A stretch of DNA of 64,000 nt from Streptomonospora salina (GCF_014204715.1 NZ_JACHLY010000001.1:3618501-3682500), one strand, 5' to 3'; numbered from the stretch's first letter, positions 28,443 through 37,203 are shown. Notes: generated by a model from the letters alone, not told the origin. Numbers and translations: made by a program.

Positions 28443-29162
28443 TCAGGCGGCGGTTTCGGGGGCGAACTCGGCGCCGAGGCCGGCCAGTACCGCCACGTTG
28501 AGCCGGTAAGCCAGCCGGGTCTCGTCCACGACGCGGCGGCGGGCCGCGGCGTCCAGATCCAGCACGTCGAGCTGTGCGCGGTAGCGCGCCTTGAACCGCG
28601 GCAGGCTTCCCAGGGCGGAGAAGTCGTAGAAGGAGGTACCGCGGTGCTCGTCCAGGCCGTAGGCGCGTTCCGCGGCCGTGCGGACGAACTGCCCGCCGGA
28701 GAGGTCGCCGAGGTAGCGGGTGTAGTGGTGGGCCACATAGCGGGCGGGGTCCTCGGCGGTGCCTTCGATGCGGGCGGTGTAGGCGCGCGTGGCGGCGGTG
28801 GGGGCGATGCGCCTGCGCCAGCCGGTGCCGTACAGGGCGGCCAGGTCGCGCTCCAGGGCCGTGACCCGGAACAGGGCGGGGTCGACGACGCGGCCGGCGA
28901 CGGGGTCGGCGGCCAGCGAACGGCCGACCTCCTCCAGCGCGACGTAGGCGAAGTAGTGCTGGGCGACCATCGCCGCGTAGCCTTCGCGGGGAAGCGCGCC
29001 CTGCAGAAGGGCGCGGCTGAATCCGTGCTGCTCGGCGTCGTCGTGCGCCGACCGGGTGGCCTGTTTCAGCTGTTCGGAGAACGGCGGTCGGACCGCCGCG
29101 CCGGTGCGGCGGGGGGCGGGGGCGGGATCCTCGGTGGGGTGGCGGCCGGCTTCAGCGGGCAC
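28443..29162 (-). CDS. heme oxygenase (biliverdin-producing)
   Basis: Enzyme of 239 residues that cleaves heme to biliverdin, CO and Fe(II). It has the proximal His in LKQATRSAHDDAEQ, the distal helix YTRYLGDLSGGQFV (Gly-rich), and SFYDF typical of HmuO/HO-1 homologues. The first 25 residues are Pro/Arg-rich and extra. It is the first gene of an apparent operon with a TetR regulator. The neighbouring divergent operon is a signalling trio; biliverdin is also the chromophore of bacteriophytochromes, but none is encoded here, so iron acquisition or heme turnover is the safer reading. Confidence 0.93.
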   Translation of the reverse strand: MPAEAGRHPTEDPAPAPRRTGAAVRPPFSEQLKQATRSAHDDAEQHGFSRALLQGALPREGYAAMVAQHYFAYVALEEVGRSLAADPVAGRVVDPALFRVTALERDLAALYGTGWRRRIAPTAATRAYTARIEGTAEDPARYVAHHYTRYLGDLSGGQFVRTAAERAYGLDEHRGTSFYDFSALGSLPRFKARYRAQLDVLDLDAAARRRVVDETRLAYRLNVAVLAGLGAEFAPETAA

Positions 29163-29197
29163 GTGCCCTCCTTCGTCGCCTGTCGTCCCGAGCGGGA

Positions 29198-29216
29198 TGC
29201 TGACATGATGTCAGCA
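29198..29216. promoter_or_regulatory. TGCTGACA-N3-TGTCAGCA operator
   Basis: Perfect 8+3+8 palindrome 36 nt upstream of the heme oxygenase start. It has the size and symmetry of a TetR-family operator; the TetR gene in the same operon is the likely ligand. Confidence 0.7.
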
Positions 29217-29283
29217 CATCCGGGGGTGTTCAAGGGTGAGATGACACGGTGTCGACAAAGCACGCTCGCGGAGGGCGGGTAGC

Positions 29284-29334
29284 CTGGGGCCGCACGCAGG
29301 TGCGATCGAGCGCACCGAAGGAGCGGTGCCCCAG
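29284..29334 (+). promoter_or_regulatory. nested inverted repeats in the leader of the signalling operon
   Basis: CTGGGGC (29284-29290) pairs with GCCCCAG (29328-29334) and encloses GGTGCG / CGCACC (29299-29304, 29311-29316). TAGCCT, a possible -10, overlaps its left edge (29280-29285). It could be a structured leader or a terminator-like element. Confidence 0.4.
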
Positions 29335-29456
29335 CAGCCGCCACCGATGTTCTCCCGTGCAATCCCGCTAGCGACAACACGTGCAGGGCGACTATCGTTT
29401 GACTGCCACAACGGCTGACGACGTGCACCGCGCACCGGTCGACGTAGAGGCGATGT

Positions 29457-30725
29457 GTGGATACCAGGAAACCAGGACACGATCCCGTGACCATGACCGA
29501 TACCGAGCGAACGTGGCCGGCCGACGCCGGCCGCGCTGCTGAGGCCGTCATGGAGCGGCAGTCCCCCTCGACCGCCGAGGCGGTCGACGTCCTCCTCGTG
29601 GAGGACGACACCCAAGACGCGTTCCTGGTCGAGGAACTCCTCGCCGACGCCGCGCTGGACACTCGCATCACCTGGGTGAGCAGCCTCGCCCAGGCCCGGG
29701 AGCACTTCGCCGGGTTCCGCGGCTGCGTCCTGCTCGACCTCAACCTCCCCGACGCTCGGGGCATGGAGCTGCTGCGCGAGGTCCTGACCACCGCGTCCGC
29801 GGCGGCCGTGGTGGTGCTGACCGGCTTCAACGACGAGCACGAGGGTATCGCCGCCGTCGCCGCCGGAGCCCAGGACTACCTGGTCAAGGGCCAGGTCGAC
29901 GGCTCCTTGCTGGCGCGCAGCCTGCGCTACTCCGTCGAGCGCCAGCGTGCCGATGAGAACGCGCGCCAACTGCGCGAGGCCGAGCTCTACGCCCGCGAGA
30001 ACATGCGCCTGGAGCGCGGCCTGCTGCCCCAGGTGCTGCTGGACAGCTCCCCGCTGAGCCACCGCTCCTTCTACCGGCCCGGCCGCAAGCGCGCCCTGGT
30101 CGGCGGCGACTTCTACGACGCGGTGCAGAAGGGCGGCACCACCCACGTCCTCTGCGGCGACGTCAGCGGCCACGGCCCCGACGAAGCCGCGCTCGGCGTC
30201 AGCCTGCGCATCGCCTGGCGCGCCCTGGTCATGGGCGGTGTGGCCGAAGAGGAGCTGTTGCCCGCCCTGGAGGGGATCCTCATCAGCGAGCGGGCCCAAG
30301 AGGAGATGTACGCCACCCTGTGCCAGGTCAGCCTCGACGCCGGAAGCGAGGACGCCAGGATCCGGCTGTTCGGGCACCCGCCGCCGCTGGTCCTGCAGGA
30401 CGGCGGCGTCGAGGAGGTCTCCGTCGCGCCCCGCCCGCCGCTCGGCGTCTTCCCCGACCGCGAAACCGAGGTCGAGGACTTCCGGCTGCCCCGCGGCGCC
30501 ACCCTGATGCTCTACACCGACGGCCTGGTGGACGCCTACGACGGCAGCCCCCCGAACCGCCTGGAGGTCGGCGGCCTGCGCCGCATGGTCGGTGACGTGC
30601 TGGCGCGCGGCACCTCCATCGTCGATCTGCCCGAGCACCTGGTCGACGAGGCCGAGCACTACAACGGCGGCCCGCTGCAGGACGACGTCGCCATGCTGCT
30701 GATCACCCATGAGGACCGGCCGTGA
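29457..30725 (+). CDS. receiver-PP2C (SpoIIE/RsbU-type) phosphatase
   Basis: Response-regulator phosphatase of 422 residues. The receiver domain (about residues 43-160) has the acidic pocket LLVEDD, the phospho-acceptor Asp in CVLLDLNLPD, and Lys in YLVKG. A short coiled linker leads to a PP2C-type serine phosphatase with VGGDFYDAV, LCGDVSGHGPDEA and YTDGLVDA. Such proteins dephosphorylate anti-sigma antagonists or related targets in response to a histidine kinase. The GTG at 29457 follows AGAGG; a GTG at 29487 and ATG at 29493 are alternatives. It overlaps the next gene by 4 nt, so it is translationally coupled to the kinase. Confidence 0.92.
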   Translation: MDTRKPGHDPVTMTDTERTWPADAGRAAEAVMERQSPSTAEAVDVLLVEDDTQDAFLVEELLADAALDTRITWVSSLAQAREHFAGFRGCVLLDLNLPDARGMELLREVLTTASAAAVVVLTGFNDEHEGIAAVAAGAQDYLVKGQVDGSLLARSLRYSVERQRADENARQLREAELYARENMRLERGLLPQVLLDSSPLSHRSFYRPGRKRALVGGDFYDAVQKGGTTHVLCGDVSGHGPDEAALGVSLRIAWRALVMGGVAEEELLPALEGILISERAQEEMYATLCQVSLDAGSEDARIRLFGHPPPLVLQDGGVEEVSVAPRPPLGVFPDRETEVEDFRLPRGATLMLYTDGLVDAYDGSPPNRLEVGGLRRMVGDVLARGTSIVDLPEHLVDEAEHYNGGPLQDDVAMLLITHEDRP

Positions 30726-32599
30726 GAAGGTGGCCGCTGCGCCGCCGTGTGACCGTCCTGCTCGCCTCGGTGGCGGTGGTGCTGGTCGCGTCGGTCTCGA
30801 CGATCACCCTCGCCGCCTTCGACGCCCGCGAGTCCCTGAACCGGCAGGTCGACGAGCTGACGCCGGCCCAAAGCGCCGTGCGCCAGACCATGGCGGCCTA
30901 CCTCAACATGGACAACGGCATCCGCGGCTACGCCCTCACCGACGACCTCGACTTCCTCGCGCCCTACCAGCAGGGCAAGGAGGACCTCGGTGAGAGCCTG
31001 CCGCAGCTGCGGTCCGTGGCCGAGCGGAACGGCGACGTCGACGGCTACATCAACCGGCTCCTCAAGGCCGGCGAGGCCTGGCAGGAGGACTACGCCGACC
31101 CCACTCTGGAGAAGGCCTACGCCGACGAGGAGATCTCCTCCGAGGACTACCGCTTGGGCCGTGAGCGCTTCGACGACCTGCGCGCGGCGGGCGCCCGCGC
31201 CGAGCAGCGCATCGACGAGGAGCTGGAGCAGGCCCGCGACGGACTGACCCTGGCCACTCAGCAGGTCGTGGCGCTGCTCGTCCTGGTCGGCGCGGTCGTG
31301 GTGGTGCTGTGCTGCTTCCTGTGGGTCATGCTGCAGAGCTGGGTTCTGCGGCCGCTGGACGAACTCGGCAGGCACTTGGTCCAAGTCTCCGAGGGCTACT
31401 ACGCCCACCGCATCGAATTGCACGGCCCGCCCGAGATCGAGCGCGTCGGCCGCGACGTCGACGCCATGCGCGAACGCATCGTGCACGACCTCGACGAGGT
31501 CGGCACCGCCCGCAGGACCCTGCAGGAGCAGTCGGAGCTGCTGGAGCGCCAGACCGACGAATTGCGCCGCTCCAACCTGGAGTTGGAGCAGTTCGCCTAC
31601 GTCGCCTCCCACGACCTGCAGGAGCCGCTGCGCAAAGTGGCCAGCTTCTGCCAGCTGCTGCAGCGGCGCTACCAGGGCCGGCTCGACGAGCGCGCCGACG
31701 CCTACATCGACTACGCGGTCGAGGGCGCCAAGCGGATGCAGACCCTCATCAACGACCTGCTGGCGTTCTCGCGCGTGGGCCGGACGAAGGACGACGCGCC
31801 GGTCGATCTGGGCGAGGCGCTCGGCGACGCGCTGAGCAGTCTGGAGACCCGGCTGGAAGAGGCCGGGGCGACCGTCACCGCCGACGACATGCCCACGGTC
31901 CGCGGTGACCGCACCCTGCTCACGCAGGTCTTCTTCAACCTGGTCGGCAACGCCGTGAAGTTCCGCGGCGAAGCCCCGCCGCGGGTGCACGTCAGCGCTC
32001 GCCGCCAGGGCGAGGAGTGGGTGTTCTGCTGCACCGACAACGGCATCGGGATCGAGTCGCAGTACGCCGAGCGCGTTTTCGTGATCTTCCAGCGGCTGCA
32101 CACCCGCGACAGGTACGGCGGTACCGGCATCGGCCTGGCGATGTGCAAGAAGATCGTGGACTTCCACAACGGCCGCATGTGGCTGGACACGGCTCCCGGC
32201 GCGGATGACGGCGAGTGCGGCGGCGAAGGCGGCGAGTGCTGCGACGACGGCGAACGGTCGCAGGGAACGCGCATCTGCTGGTCGCTGCCCGTCGACGACA
32301 CCGCCGCCGTCGAGGCGGCCGCCGTCGCCGCCGGGGACGGGAGCGCGGGGACCGGCGAGGACGCGGGCGAAACCGCGTCCGGAACCGGCGGTGAGGAGCA
32401 GGAGCGGGGCCCGGGTGCTGCCGCGGGAGGGGGCGCCGGCGGAGGCGCTTCCGCCGGCGGCGAGCCTTCCGGATCCGGGCCCGCGACCTCCGGGGCCCGG
32501 CCGGGCGGCGGTCCGGGCGGCGCGGATGCCGCGAGTGGACGAGACGGCGCGCCCCCGGGCGCCTCCGACGACGATGCGGGGCAGGGCGGACGAGAATGA
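30722..32599 (+). CDS. CHASE3-HAMP sensor histidine kinase
   Basis: Membrane sensor kinase of 625 residues. Order: TM1 (VTVLLASVAVVLVASVSTITL), an extracellular CHASE3-like domain (AAYLNMDNGIRGYALTDD), TM2 (VVALLVLVGAVVVVLCCFLWV), HAMP, a coiled coil (ELLERQTDELRRSNLELEQ), HisKA with the phospho-His in VASHDLQEPLRKV, and the ATPase with NAVKFRG, DNGIGIE and GGTGIGLAMCK. This HDLQEPLR form is common in phytochrome-like and related kinases. The C-terminal ~120 residues are Gly/Ala/Glu-rich and disordered, unusual for the family, with three Cys in GECGGEGGECC. It overlaps both neighbours by 4 nt. Confidence 0.93.
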   Translation: MRRWPLRRRVTVLLASVAVVLVASVSTITLAAFDARESLNRQVDELTPAQSAVRQTMAAYLNMDNGIRGYALTDDLDFLAPYQQGKEDLGESLPQLRSVAERNGDVDGYINRLLKAGEAWQEDYADPTLEKAYADEEISSEDYRLGRERFDDLRAAGARAEQRIDEELEQARDGLTLATQQVVALLVLVGAVVVVLCCFLWVMLQSWVLRPLDELGRHLVQVSEGYYAHRIELHGPPEIERVGRDVDAMRERIVHDLDEVGTARRTLQEQSELLERQTDELRRSNLELEQFAYVASHDLQEPLRKVASFCQLLQRRYQGRLDERADAYIDYAVEGAKRMQTLINDLLAFSRVGRTKDDAPVDLGEALGDALSSLETRLEEAGATVTADDMPTVRGDRTLLTQVFFNLVGNAVKFRGEAPPRVHVSARRQGEEWVFCCTDNGIGIESQYAERVFVIFQRLHTRDRYGGTGIGLAMCKKIVDFHNGRMWLDTAPGADDGECGGEGGECCDDGERSQGTRICWSLPVDDTAAVEAAAVAAGDGSAGTGEDAGETASGTGGEEQERGPGAAAGGGAGGGASAGGEPSGSGPATSGARPGGGPGGADAASGRDGAPPGASDDDAGQGGRE

Positions 32600-33042
32600 G
32601 CGAGGACAACGTGGTGCACGCCATAGAGGTGCTGCTGGTCGAGGACGACCCCGGAGACGTCCTGATGACCAAGGAGGCCTTCCAGGAGCACAAGGTGGGA
32701 AACCGCCTGCACGTGGTCTCCGACGGCGTCGAGGCGCTGCGCTTCCTCCGGCGCGAAGGCGAGTACTCCGACGCGCCCAAGCCGCACCTGGTGCTGCTCG
32801 ACCTCAACCTGCCCCGCAAGGACGGCCGCGAGGTGCTGGAGGAGGTCAAACGCGACGAGGAGCTCTCCCACATCCCCGTCGTCGTGCTGACCACCTCCGA
32901 GGCCGAAGAGGACATACTGCGCAGCTACCGCCTGCACGCCAACGCCTACGTCGCCAAGCCCGTCGACTTCGAGCAGTTCATCCGGGTGGTCCGGCAGATC
33001 GACGACTTCTTCGTCACCGTGGTGCGCCTGCCCAACGGGTGA
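32596..33042 (+). CDS. stand-alone receiver (Rcp1-like response regulator)
   Basis: Single-domain response regulator of 148 residues. Motifs: VLLVEDDPGDVLMTKEAF, the phospho-acceptor in LVLLDLNLPRKDGREVL, and VVLTTSEAEEDILRSYRLHANAYVAKPVD. The extra loop and spacing are those of cyanobacterial Rcp1 and similar receivers usually paired with HDLQEP-type kinases. It has no output domain, so it probably acts as a phosphate shuttle or by protein contact. ATGA overlap with the kinase gene. Confidence 0.93.
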   Translation: MSEDNVVHAIEVLLVEDDPGDVLMTKEAFQEHKVGNRLHVVSDGVEALRFLRREGEYSDAPKPHLVLLDLNLPRKDGREVLEEVKRDEELSHIPVVVLTTSEAEEDILRSYRLHANAYVAKPVDFEQFIRVVRQIDDFFVTVVRLPNG

Positions 33043-33085
33043 ATCCGGCCCGGCCGCGGTCCGGCGGGGCACCGCCGTCCTGGGC

Positions 33086-33091
33086 TAACGT
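33086..33091 (+). promoter_or_regulatory. leaderless -10 (TAACGT)
   Basis: TAACGT, 7 nt, then ATG at 33099 with no Shine-Dalgarno. Confidence 0.55.
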
Positions 33092-33098
33092 GGGGACC

Positions 33099-33626
33099 AT
33101 GAGCCTGCCGGATCCCCTCGCCCCCACAGGTCCCTACCGCGTCTCGGTGGTGTGCCTGGGCAACATCTGCCGCTCGCCGATCGCCGAAAAGGTCCTCACC
33201 GCCGAGCTCGAACGCGCCGGCGTCGCCGACGCGGTCGCCGTGGACAGTTCCGGCACCGGCGGCTGGCACATCGGATCGGGCATGGACCCCCGGGCCGCCG
33301 CGGTCCTGCGGGTGCACGGCTACCCGACCCACCACTCCGCGCGCAGGTTCGACCCCGCCTGGTTCGGCGACCGCGACCTGATCCTCGCGATGGACCTGGA
33401 CAACCTGGACGAACTCGTGCACCTCGCCCCCGACCCGGCGATGGAGGGGGAGCGGCTGCGGCTGTTCCGCACCTTCGCGCCCGACGCCGGCCCCGGCCCC
33501 GAGGTCCCCGACCCCTACTACGGAGGCGACGACGGGTTCACCACCGTGCTGGGCATGATCGAGGCCGCCGCGGCCGGCCTGGCCGCCGAGCTCGCCGCCC
33601 GCTTCGGCCCCGGCGCTGCGCGCTGA
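33099..33626 (+). CDS. low-molecular-weight protein tyrosine phosphatase
   Basis: Phosphatase of 175 residues. The P-loop CLGNICRSPIAE (C-x4-C-R-S) lies near residue 19 and the general acid Asp in VPDPYYGGDDGF near residue 145. These define the LMW-PTP family, which removes phosphate from Tyr or Arg residues of proteins. Closest in style to Mycobacterium PtpA. Cytoplasmic, possibly secreted in relatives. Probably leaderless start at 33099. Confidence 0.94.
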   Translation: MSLPDPLAPTGPYRVSVVCLGNICRSPIAEKVLTAELERAGVADAVAVDSSGTGGWHIGSGMDPRAAAVLRVHGYPTHHSARRFDPAWFGDRDLILAMDLDNLDELVHLAPDPAMEGERLRLFRTFAPDAGPGPEVPDPYYGGDDGFTTVLGMIEAAAAGLAAELAARFGPGAAR

Positions 33627-33647
33627 TCAGCCCCGGGACAGGCGTTC

Positions 33648-33666
33648 CGGCACCGCGCGCGTGCCG
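33648..33666. terminator. terminator between convergent genes
   Basis: CGGCAC, 7-nt loop of CG repeats, GTGCCG between the tyrosine phosphatase gene and the convergent ogt gene. Confidence 0.55.
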
Positions 33667-33690
33667 AGCATCGACATGCTGGTCAGGGGT

Positions 33691-34368
33691 TCACGCACCG
33701 GCGTGTCCGGCTTCCAGGGCCAGGAGCGCGCGCTTCGCTTCGACGCCTCCCGAGTACGGCCCGAGGGCGTCGGGGTAGCCGTCGGCCACCACGCGGTGGC
33801 AGGGCAGGAACAGGCACAGCGGGTTCTCGGCGAGCGTGCTGGCGACGGCGCGGCGGGCGTTGGGGCGGCCGATGCGCGCTGCCAGTTCGCCCGGCGTGAT
33901 CGTGGACCCGTAGGGCACGTCCAGCAGCGACCGCAGCACCACGCGTCCGAAGTCGCCGGTCAGCCGCAGGTCCAGGGGGACGTCGAAGGCGGATCTCCGA
34001 CCGGCGAAGTAGGCGTTGATCTCGCGGCGCACCGGTTCGAGGCCGGCGTCGTGCGGCACGACGTCGGGCGAGACCGCCCGTTCGAGCCGGTCGATCACGG
34101 TCTCTTCGGGGGCGAACGAGCACGCGGCCAACCCGGCGTCGGTCAACGCGCAGAACAGGAAGCCCACCGGGGTCTCCGCCACTCCGGTGACGACGTCGAA
34201 GGGGACGCCGCGCGCCTCCACGGGTGTCGCGGCGGGTTCGGGGAGCGCGCCCCCGCGGCCCTGCCCGGACCCCGGCGACGTGGCGCGGACCAGCGCGTCG
34301 ATGTCGTCCGCGCCGGCCCTGAACCCGTCGGTGCCGTCGGAACCGGGGTAACGGTCGCCATGCCACAT
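33691..34368 (-). CDS. ogt: methylated-DNA--[protein]-cysteine S-methyltransferase
   Basis: DNA-repair protein of 225 residues that removes alkyl groups from O6-alkylguanine in a suicide reaction. The acceptor Cys is in LFLPCHRVVADG. The DNA-binding helix region LDVPYGSTITPGELAARIGRPNARRAVASTLAENP is canonical. The first ~50 residues are an extra Gly/Pro/Asp-rich tail. I took the ATG at 34368; GGGAGGA lies rather far (12 nt) upstream, so the true start may be a little inside. Confidence 0.92.
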   Translation of the reverse strand: MWHGDRYPGSDGTDGFRAGADDIDALVRATSPGSGQGRGGALPEPAATPVEARGVPFDVVTGVAETPVGFLFCALTDAGLAACSFAPEETVIDRLERAVSPDVVPHDAGLEPVRREINAYFAGRRSAFDVPLDLRLTGDFGRVVLRSLLDVPYGSTITPGELAARIGRPNARRAVASTLAENPLCLFLPCHRVVADGYPDALGPYSGGVEAKRALLALEAGHAGA

Positions 34369-34496
34369 GCCGGACGTGATCCTCCCGCGTCTCGCGTGTC
34401 CGGACCGAGGATGCCACGGCGGGCCCGCGGCTGTCGGCGAGGCGGGCCGGGCACCGCGGATTCCGGCGACGCGTCGGCGGGGAAGGGCCGCGGCCC

Positions 34497-34682
34497 CTAC
34501 AGCCGCTGCTGTGCACGCACCGGTCCGGACCTCCGGCGGCGCCGGATGCGGCCGAACGGTTTGGCGGCCGGCAGCACGGTGACCCCGACCAGTACCGACA
34601 GCGCCACCGACAGCGCCACGACGAGGCTGAGGCGGTCGGCGCAGGCCGGCAGCACCGTGCCGCCGCGGGTCGCCTCGGACAT
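34497..34682 (-). CDS. hypothetical small membrane protein (uncertain)
   Basis: A frame of 61 codons with coding-like GC at third positions. It encodes one hydrophobic helix (LSLVVALSVALSVLVGVTVL) followed by a basic tail (GRIRRRRRSG). No Shine-Dalgarno is visible before the ATG at 34682. It could be a real short protein or the 3' remnant of a larger membrane protein. Confidence 0.35.
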   Translation of the reverse strand: MSEATRGGTVLPACADRLSLVVALSVALSVLVGVTVLPAAKPFGRIRRRRRSGPVRAQQRL

Positions 34683-34775
34683 CCCGGCGGCCACCGGCGT
34701 GCCCGCCGAGCCAGCCCGCCGAGGCGACGGCATGCGTGCTCACCGGAGTCGTGCGGGGGAGTCCCGGCCGCACGC

Positions 34776-35114
34776 TCACGTGCGGCCGCCGCTGCGTTCG
34801 CCCGGCGTCCAGTTCAGCGCGCTGGCGCGCTCCAGGAACTCGTCGACGGTGACGTCGCCGCGGGCGAGGCGCTCGGCGAGTACCGCGCGGGCGGCGCGTT
34901 CGGGCGGCTCGGCCGCCGGCGCCCACGGCGGGCGGCGGCCCGTGGACCGCGAGATCCACAGGTAGGCGAGCAGACCCGGCAGAACCAGTACGAGGAGCAT
35001 GGCGGCTCCGATCATCGGCGGGAACGGCGGCGGGTGGTGGAAGCGGTCGGCGGGTCCGGCCGCGAGGACGGTTTCGGCGGCAGCGTCGGCCGCCGCCGTC
35101 AGCGCTGTGGTCAT
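34776..35114 (-). CDS. SHOCT-like domain small membrane protein
   Basis: Protein of 112 residues. One membrane helix (MIGAAMLLVLVLPGLLAYLWI) is followed by a cytosolic tail ending in LAERLARGDVTVDEFLERASAL, the SHOCT-type short C-terminal motif often found on membrane or secreted small proteins. GGAGG is just before the ATG at 35114. Function unknown. It is divergent from the two-component pair. Confidence 0.7.
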   Translation of the reverse strand: MTTALTAAADAAAETVLAAGPADRFHHPPPFPPMIGAAMLLVLVLPGLLAYLWISRSTGRRPPWAPAAEPPERAARAVLAERLARGDVTVDEFLERASALNWTPGERSGGRT

Positions 35115-35235
35115 GCCTCCAGCGTGCGGCGCCGCACGCCCGCGGCGCGTCGGCCGTGCAGCGGCGGTCGCACTACGCACTGCGCCGTACGCCGCCTGCG
35201 CCTCCGGGCCGACGACTCCGGTCGGCGGCACCCGC

Positions 35236-35241
35236 TACCGT
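35236..35241 (+). promoter_or_regulatory. leaderless -10 (TACCGT)
   Basis: TACCGT, 7 nt, then ATG at 35249 without a Shine-Dalgarno. Confidence 0.5.
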
Positions 35242-35248
35242 CGTGCCG

Positions 35249-36550
35249 ATGAGCCAACGCACCGCGCGCGTCCTCGCCGCGGACGTCCCGATCGCCCTCG
35301 CCGTGACCGCCGTCTCGCTGGTCGACGCGCACGTGCGGAGCGCTATGCCCCGGTCCCCGTCCGGAAACCCGTGGGGGCCCGACGGCCCGGACTCCGGGCA
35401 GCCGCCCTGGGCCGGCGGGGCGCCCTTCGCCGCCGGCGCCGAGACGCTGCCGCCGGCCGCCTACCTGTGCATCGCGGCGGTGGCCGTCTGCCTCGCCGCG
35501 CGCCGCTTCTACCCCCGCTCGGCCTTCGCCGGCGCGATGGCCGCCGTCGCCGCCTTCTACGCCCTCGGTCCCGACAGCGGCCTGCTCCGGCTGGGGCCCA
35601 TGGTGCTGGCCTACACCATGGCGGTACGGCTGCCGCTGCGGAAGTGGGCCGCCCTGACGGCGCTCGCCGTTCCGGTGCTCCTGGCTACGCGCGCCGACCT
35701 GCCCTACTTCGGGCTGCTCTACCCCGGAGCCGCCGGCGCGATCGTGGCCGCACTGGCGGTCCTGCTGGTGCCGGCGGCGCTGGGTGCCATCGTCCGCTCG
35801 CGCCGCGAGAACGCTCGCCGGGAACGCGACGGCGAACTGCGCCGCTCCGTCTACGAGGAACGGTTGCGCATCGCCCGGGAAGTGCACGACGTCGTGGGCC
35901 ACAGCCTGTCGGTCATCAACATGCAGGCGGGGGTGGCGCTGCACGTCCTGGACCAGCGCCCCGAGCAGGCCGAGCCCGCGCTGCAGGCGATCCGCCAGAC
36001 CAGCAAGGACGCGCTGGAGGAGTTGCGCGGTACGCTCGCGGTGTTCCGCGAACCCGGCGGTGCGGAACCCGGCGGGGCTGGAGGGGACGGCGCGACCCGC
36101 ACACCCGGCGACGCCGGAAGCCGGGCCGGCGGCGGCGCGGAGCCCGCGGGTTCCGGCCGCGAACCCGTCCCCGGGCTGGACCGTATCGACGAGCTCGCAG
36201 CGGGTATCGACCCTACGGGGCGGCGCGTGGCGGTGCACACGCATGGGGAGCGCGCCGCGCCGCCGGCCGCCGTCGACCACGCCGCCTACCGCATCGTCCA
36301 GGAAGCGCTGACCAACGCGGTCCGGCACGGCGGCGGCGCCGCGACCGTCGTCATCGGATACCACCCCGAGGAGCTGACCGTGGAGATCACCGACAGCGCA
36401 TCCGCCCGACCCCGCCGCGAGTACGCGGAAGGCAGCGGGATCGCCGGCATGCGCGAACGCGCACGTGCCGTCGGGGGCCGCCTGGAAGCCGGTCCGCGCA
36501 CCGAGGGCGGGTTCCGGGTGCGCGCGGACCTGCCGCTGGGGCAGCGGTGA
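35249..36550 (+). CDS. NarL-family sensor histidine kinase
   Basis: Membrane kinase of 433 residues. The N-terminal ~190 residues have several hydrophobic segments (for example YLCIAAVAVCLA and IVAALAVLLVPAAL). The HisKA_3 dimerisation domain has the phospho-His in RIAREVHDVVGHSLSVINMQ, and the ATPase ends in GSGIAGMRERARAVGGRL. A Gly/Pro-rich insertion (about residues 270-310) lies between them. This layout is the DesK/NarX-like two-component class of actinobacteria. The signal is unknown. The stop overlaps the GTG of the next gene by 4 nt. Confidence 0.93.
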   Translation: MSQRTARVLAADVPIALAVTAVSLVDAHVRSAMPRSPSGNPWGPDGPDSGQPPWAGGAPFAAGAETLPPAAYLCIAAVAVCLAARRFYPRSAFAGAMAAVAAFYALGPDSGLLRLGPMVLAYTMAVRLPLRKWAALTALAVPVLLATRADLPYFGLLYPGAAGAIVAALAVLLVPAALGAIVRSRRENARRERDGELRRSVYEERLRIAREVHDVVGHSLSVINMQAGVALHVLDQRPEQAEPALQAIRQTSKDALEELRGTLAVFREPGGAEPGGAGGDGATRTPGDAGSRAGGGAEPAGSGREPVPGLDRIDELAAGIDPTGRRVAVHTHGERAAPPAAVDHAAYRIVQEALTNAVRHGGGAATVVIGYHPEELTVEITDSASARPRREYAEGSGIAGMRERARAVGGRLEAGPRTEGGFRVRADLPLGQR

Positions 36551-37203
36551 GCGCGCTCCGGGTCGCCCTCGCCGACGACCAGGCCCTGGTGCGCATGGGC
36601 CTGCGCGTGCTGATCGACGCCGAGGACGACATGGAGCCCGCCGGCGAGGCCGCAGACGGCCGCGAAGCGGTCGACGTCGTGCGCCGCGAACACCCCGACG
36701 TGATCCTGATGGACGTGCGCATGCCCGGCATGGACGGCATCGCCGCGCTGCGCGAGATCGCGGCCGACGACGCCATGGCGGGCACCCGTGTCGTCGTTCT
36801 GACGACCTTCGAGCTGGACGAATACGTGTTCGACGCCTTGCGCGCCGGCGCCGCCGGGTTCCTGATCAAGGACAGCGACCCCGGCGAGCTGCTGCGGGCG
36901 ATCCGGCTGGCGGCGGCGGGGGAGTCGCTGCTGTCGCCCTCGGTCACCTGCAGCGTCATCGCCTCTTTCGCCTCGCGCGCCCCCTCCGGGGGCCCGCGCC
37001 CGGATCTGAGCGAACTGACCGAGCGCGAGCAGGAGGTCCTGGCCCTGGTCGGTGAGGGCCTGTCCAACGCCGAGATCGCCGAGCGGCTGGTCGTCAGCCC
37101 CGCCACGGCGCGCACCCACGTCAGCCGCGCGATGGTCAAACTGCACGCCCGCGATCGCGCACAGCTGGTGGTGACCGCCTACCGGGCGGGGCTGGCGGGA
37201 TGA
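36547..37203 (+). CDS. NarL/FixJ-type response regulator
   Basis: Response regulator of 218 residues, partner of the preceding kinase. The receiver has ALADDQALVRMGL, Asp in VILMDVRMPGMDG, and Lys in GFLIKD. The C-terminal LuxR-type HTH is LTEREQEVLALVGEGLSNAEIAERLVVSPATARTHVSR. The GTG start at 36547 overlaps the kinase stop (GTGA), so translation is coupled. Targets unknown. Confidence 0.95.
   Translation: MSALRVALADDQALVRMGLRVLIDAEDDMEPAGEAADGREAVDVVRREHPDVILMDVRMPGMDGIAALREIAADDAMAGTRVVVLTTFELDEYVFDALRAGAAGFLIKDSDPGELLRAIRLAAAGESLLSPSVTCSVIASFASRAPSGGPRPDLSELTEREQEVLALVGEGLSNAEIAERLVVSPATARTHVSRAMVKLHARDRAQLVVTAYRAGLAG

Noticed and set aside
28443-33042. A phytochrome system (heme oxygenase next to HDLQEP-type kinase and Rcp1-like receiver)
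   Set aside because: The kinase senses through a membrane CHASE3 domain and no GAF-PHY chromophore protein is encoded here; the operons are divergent with separate control.
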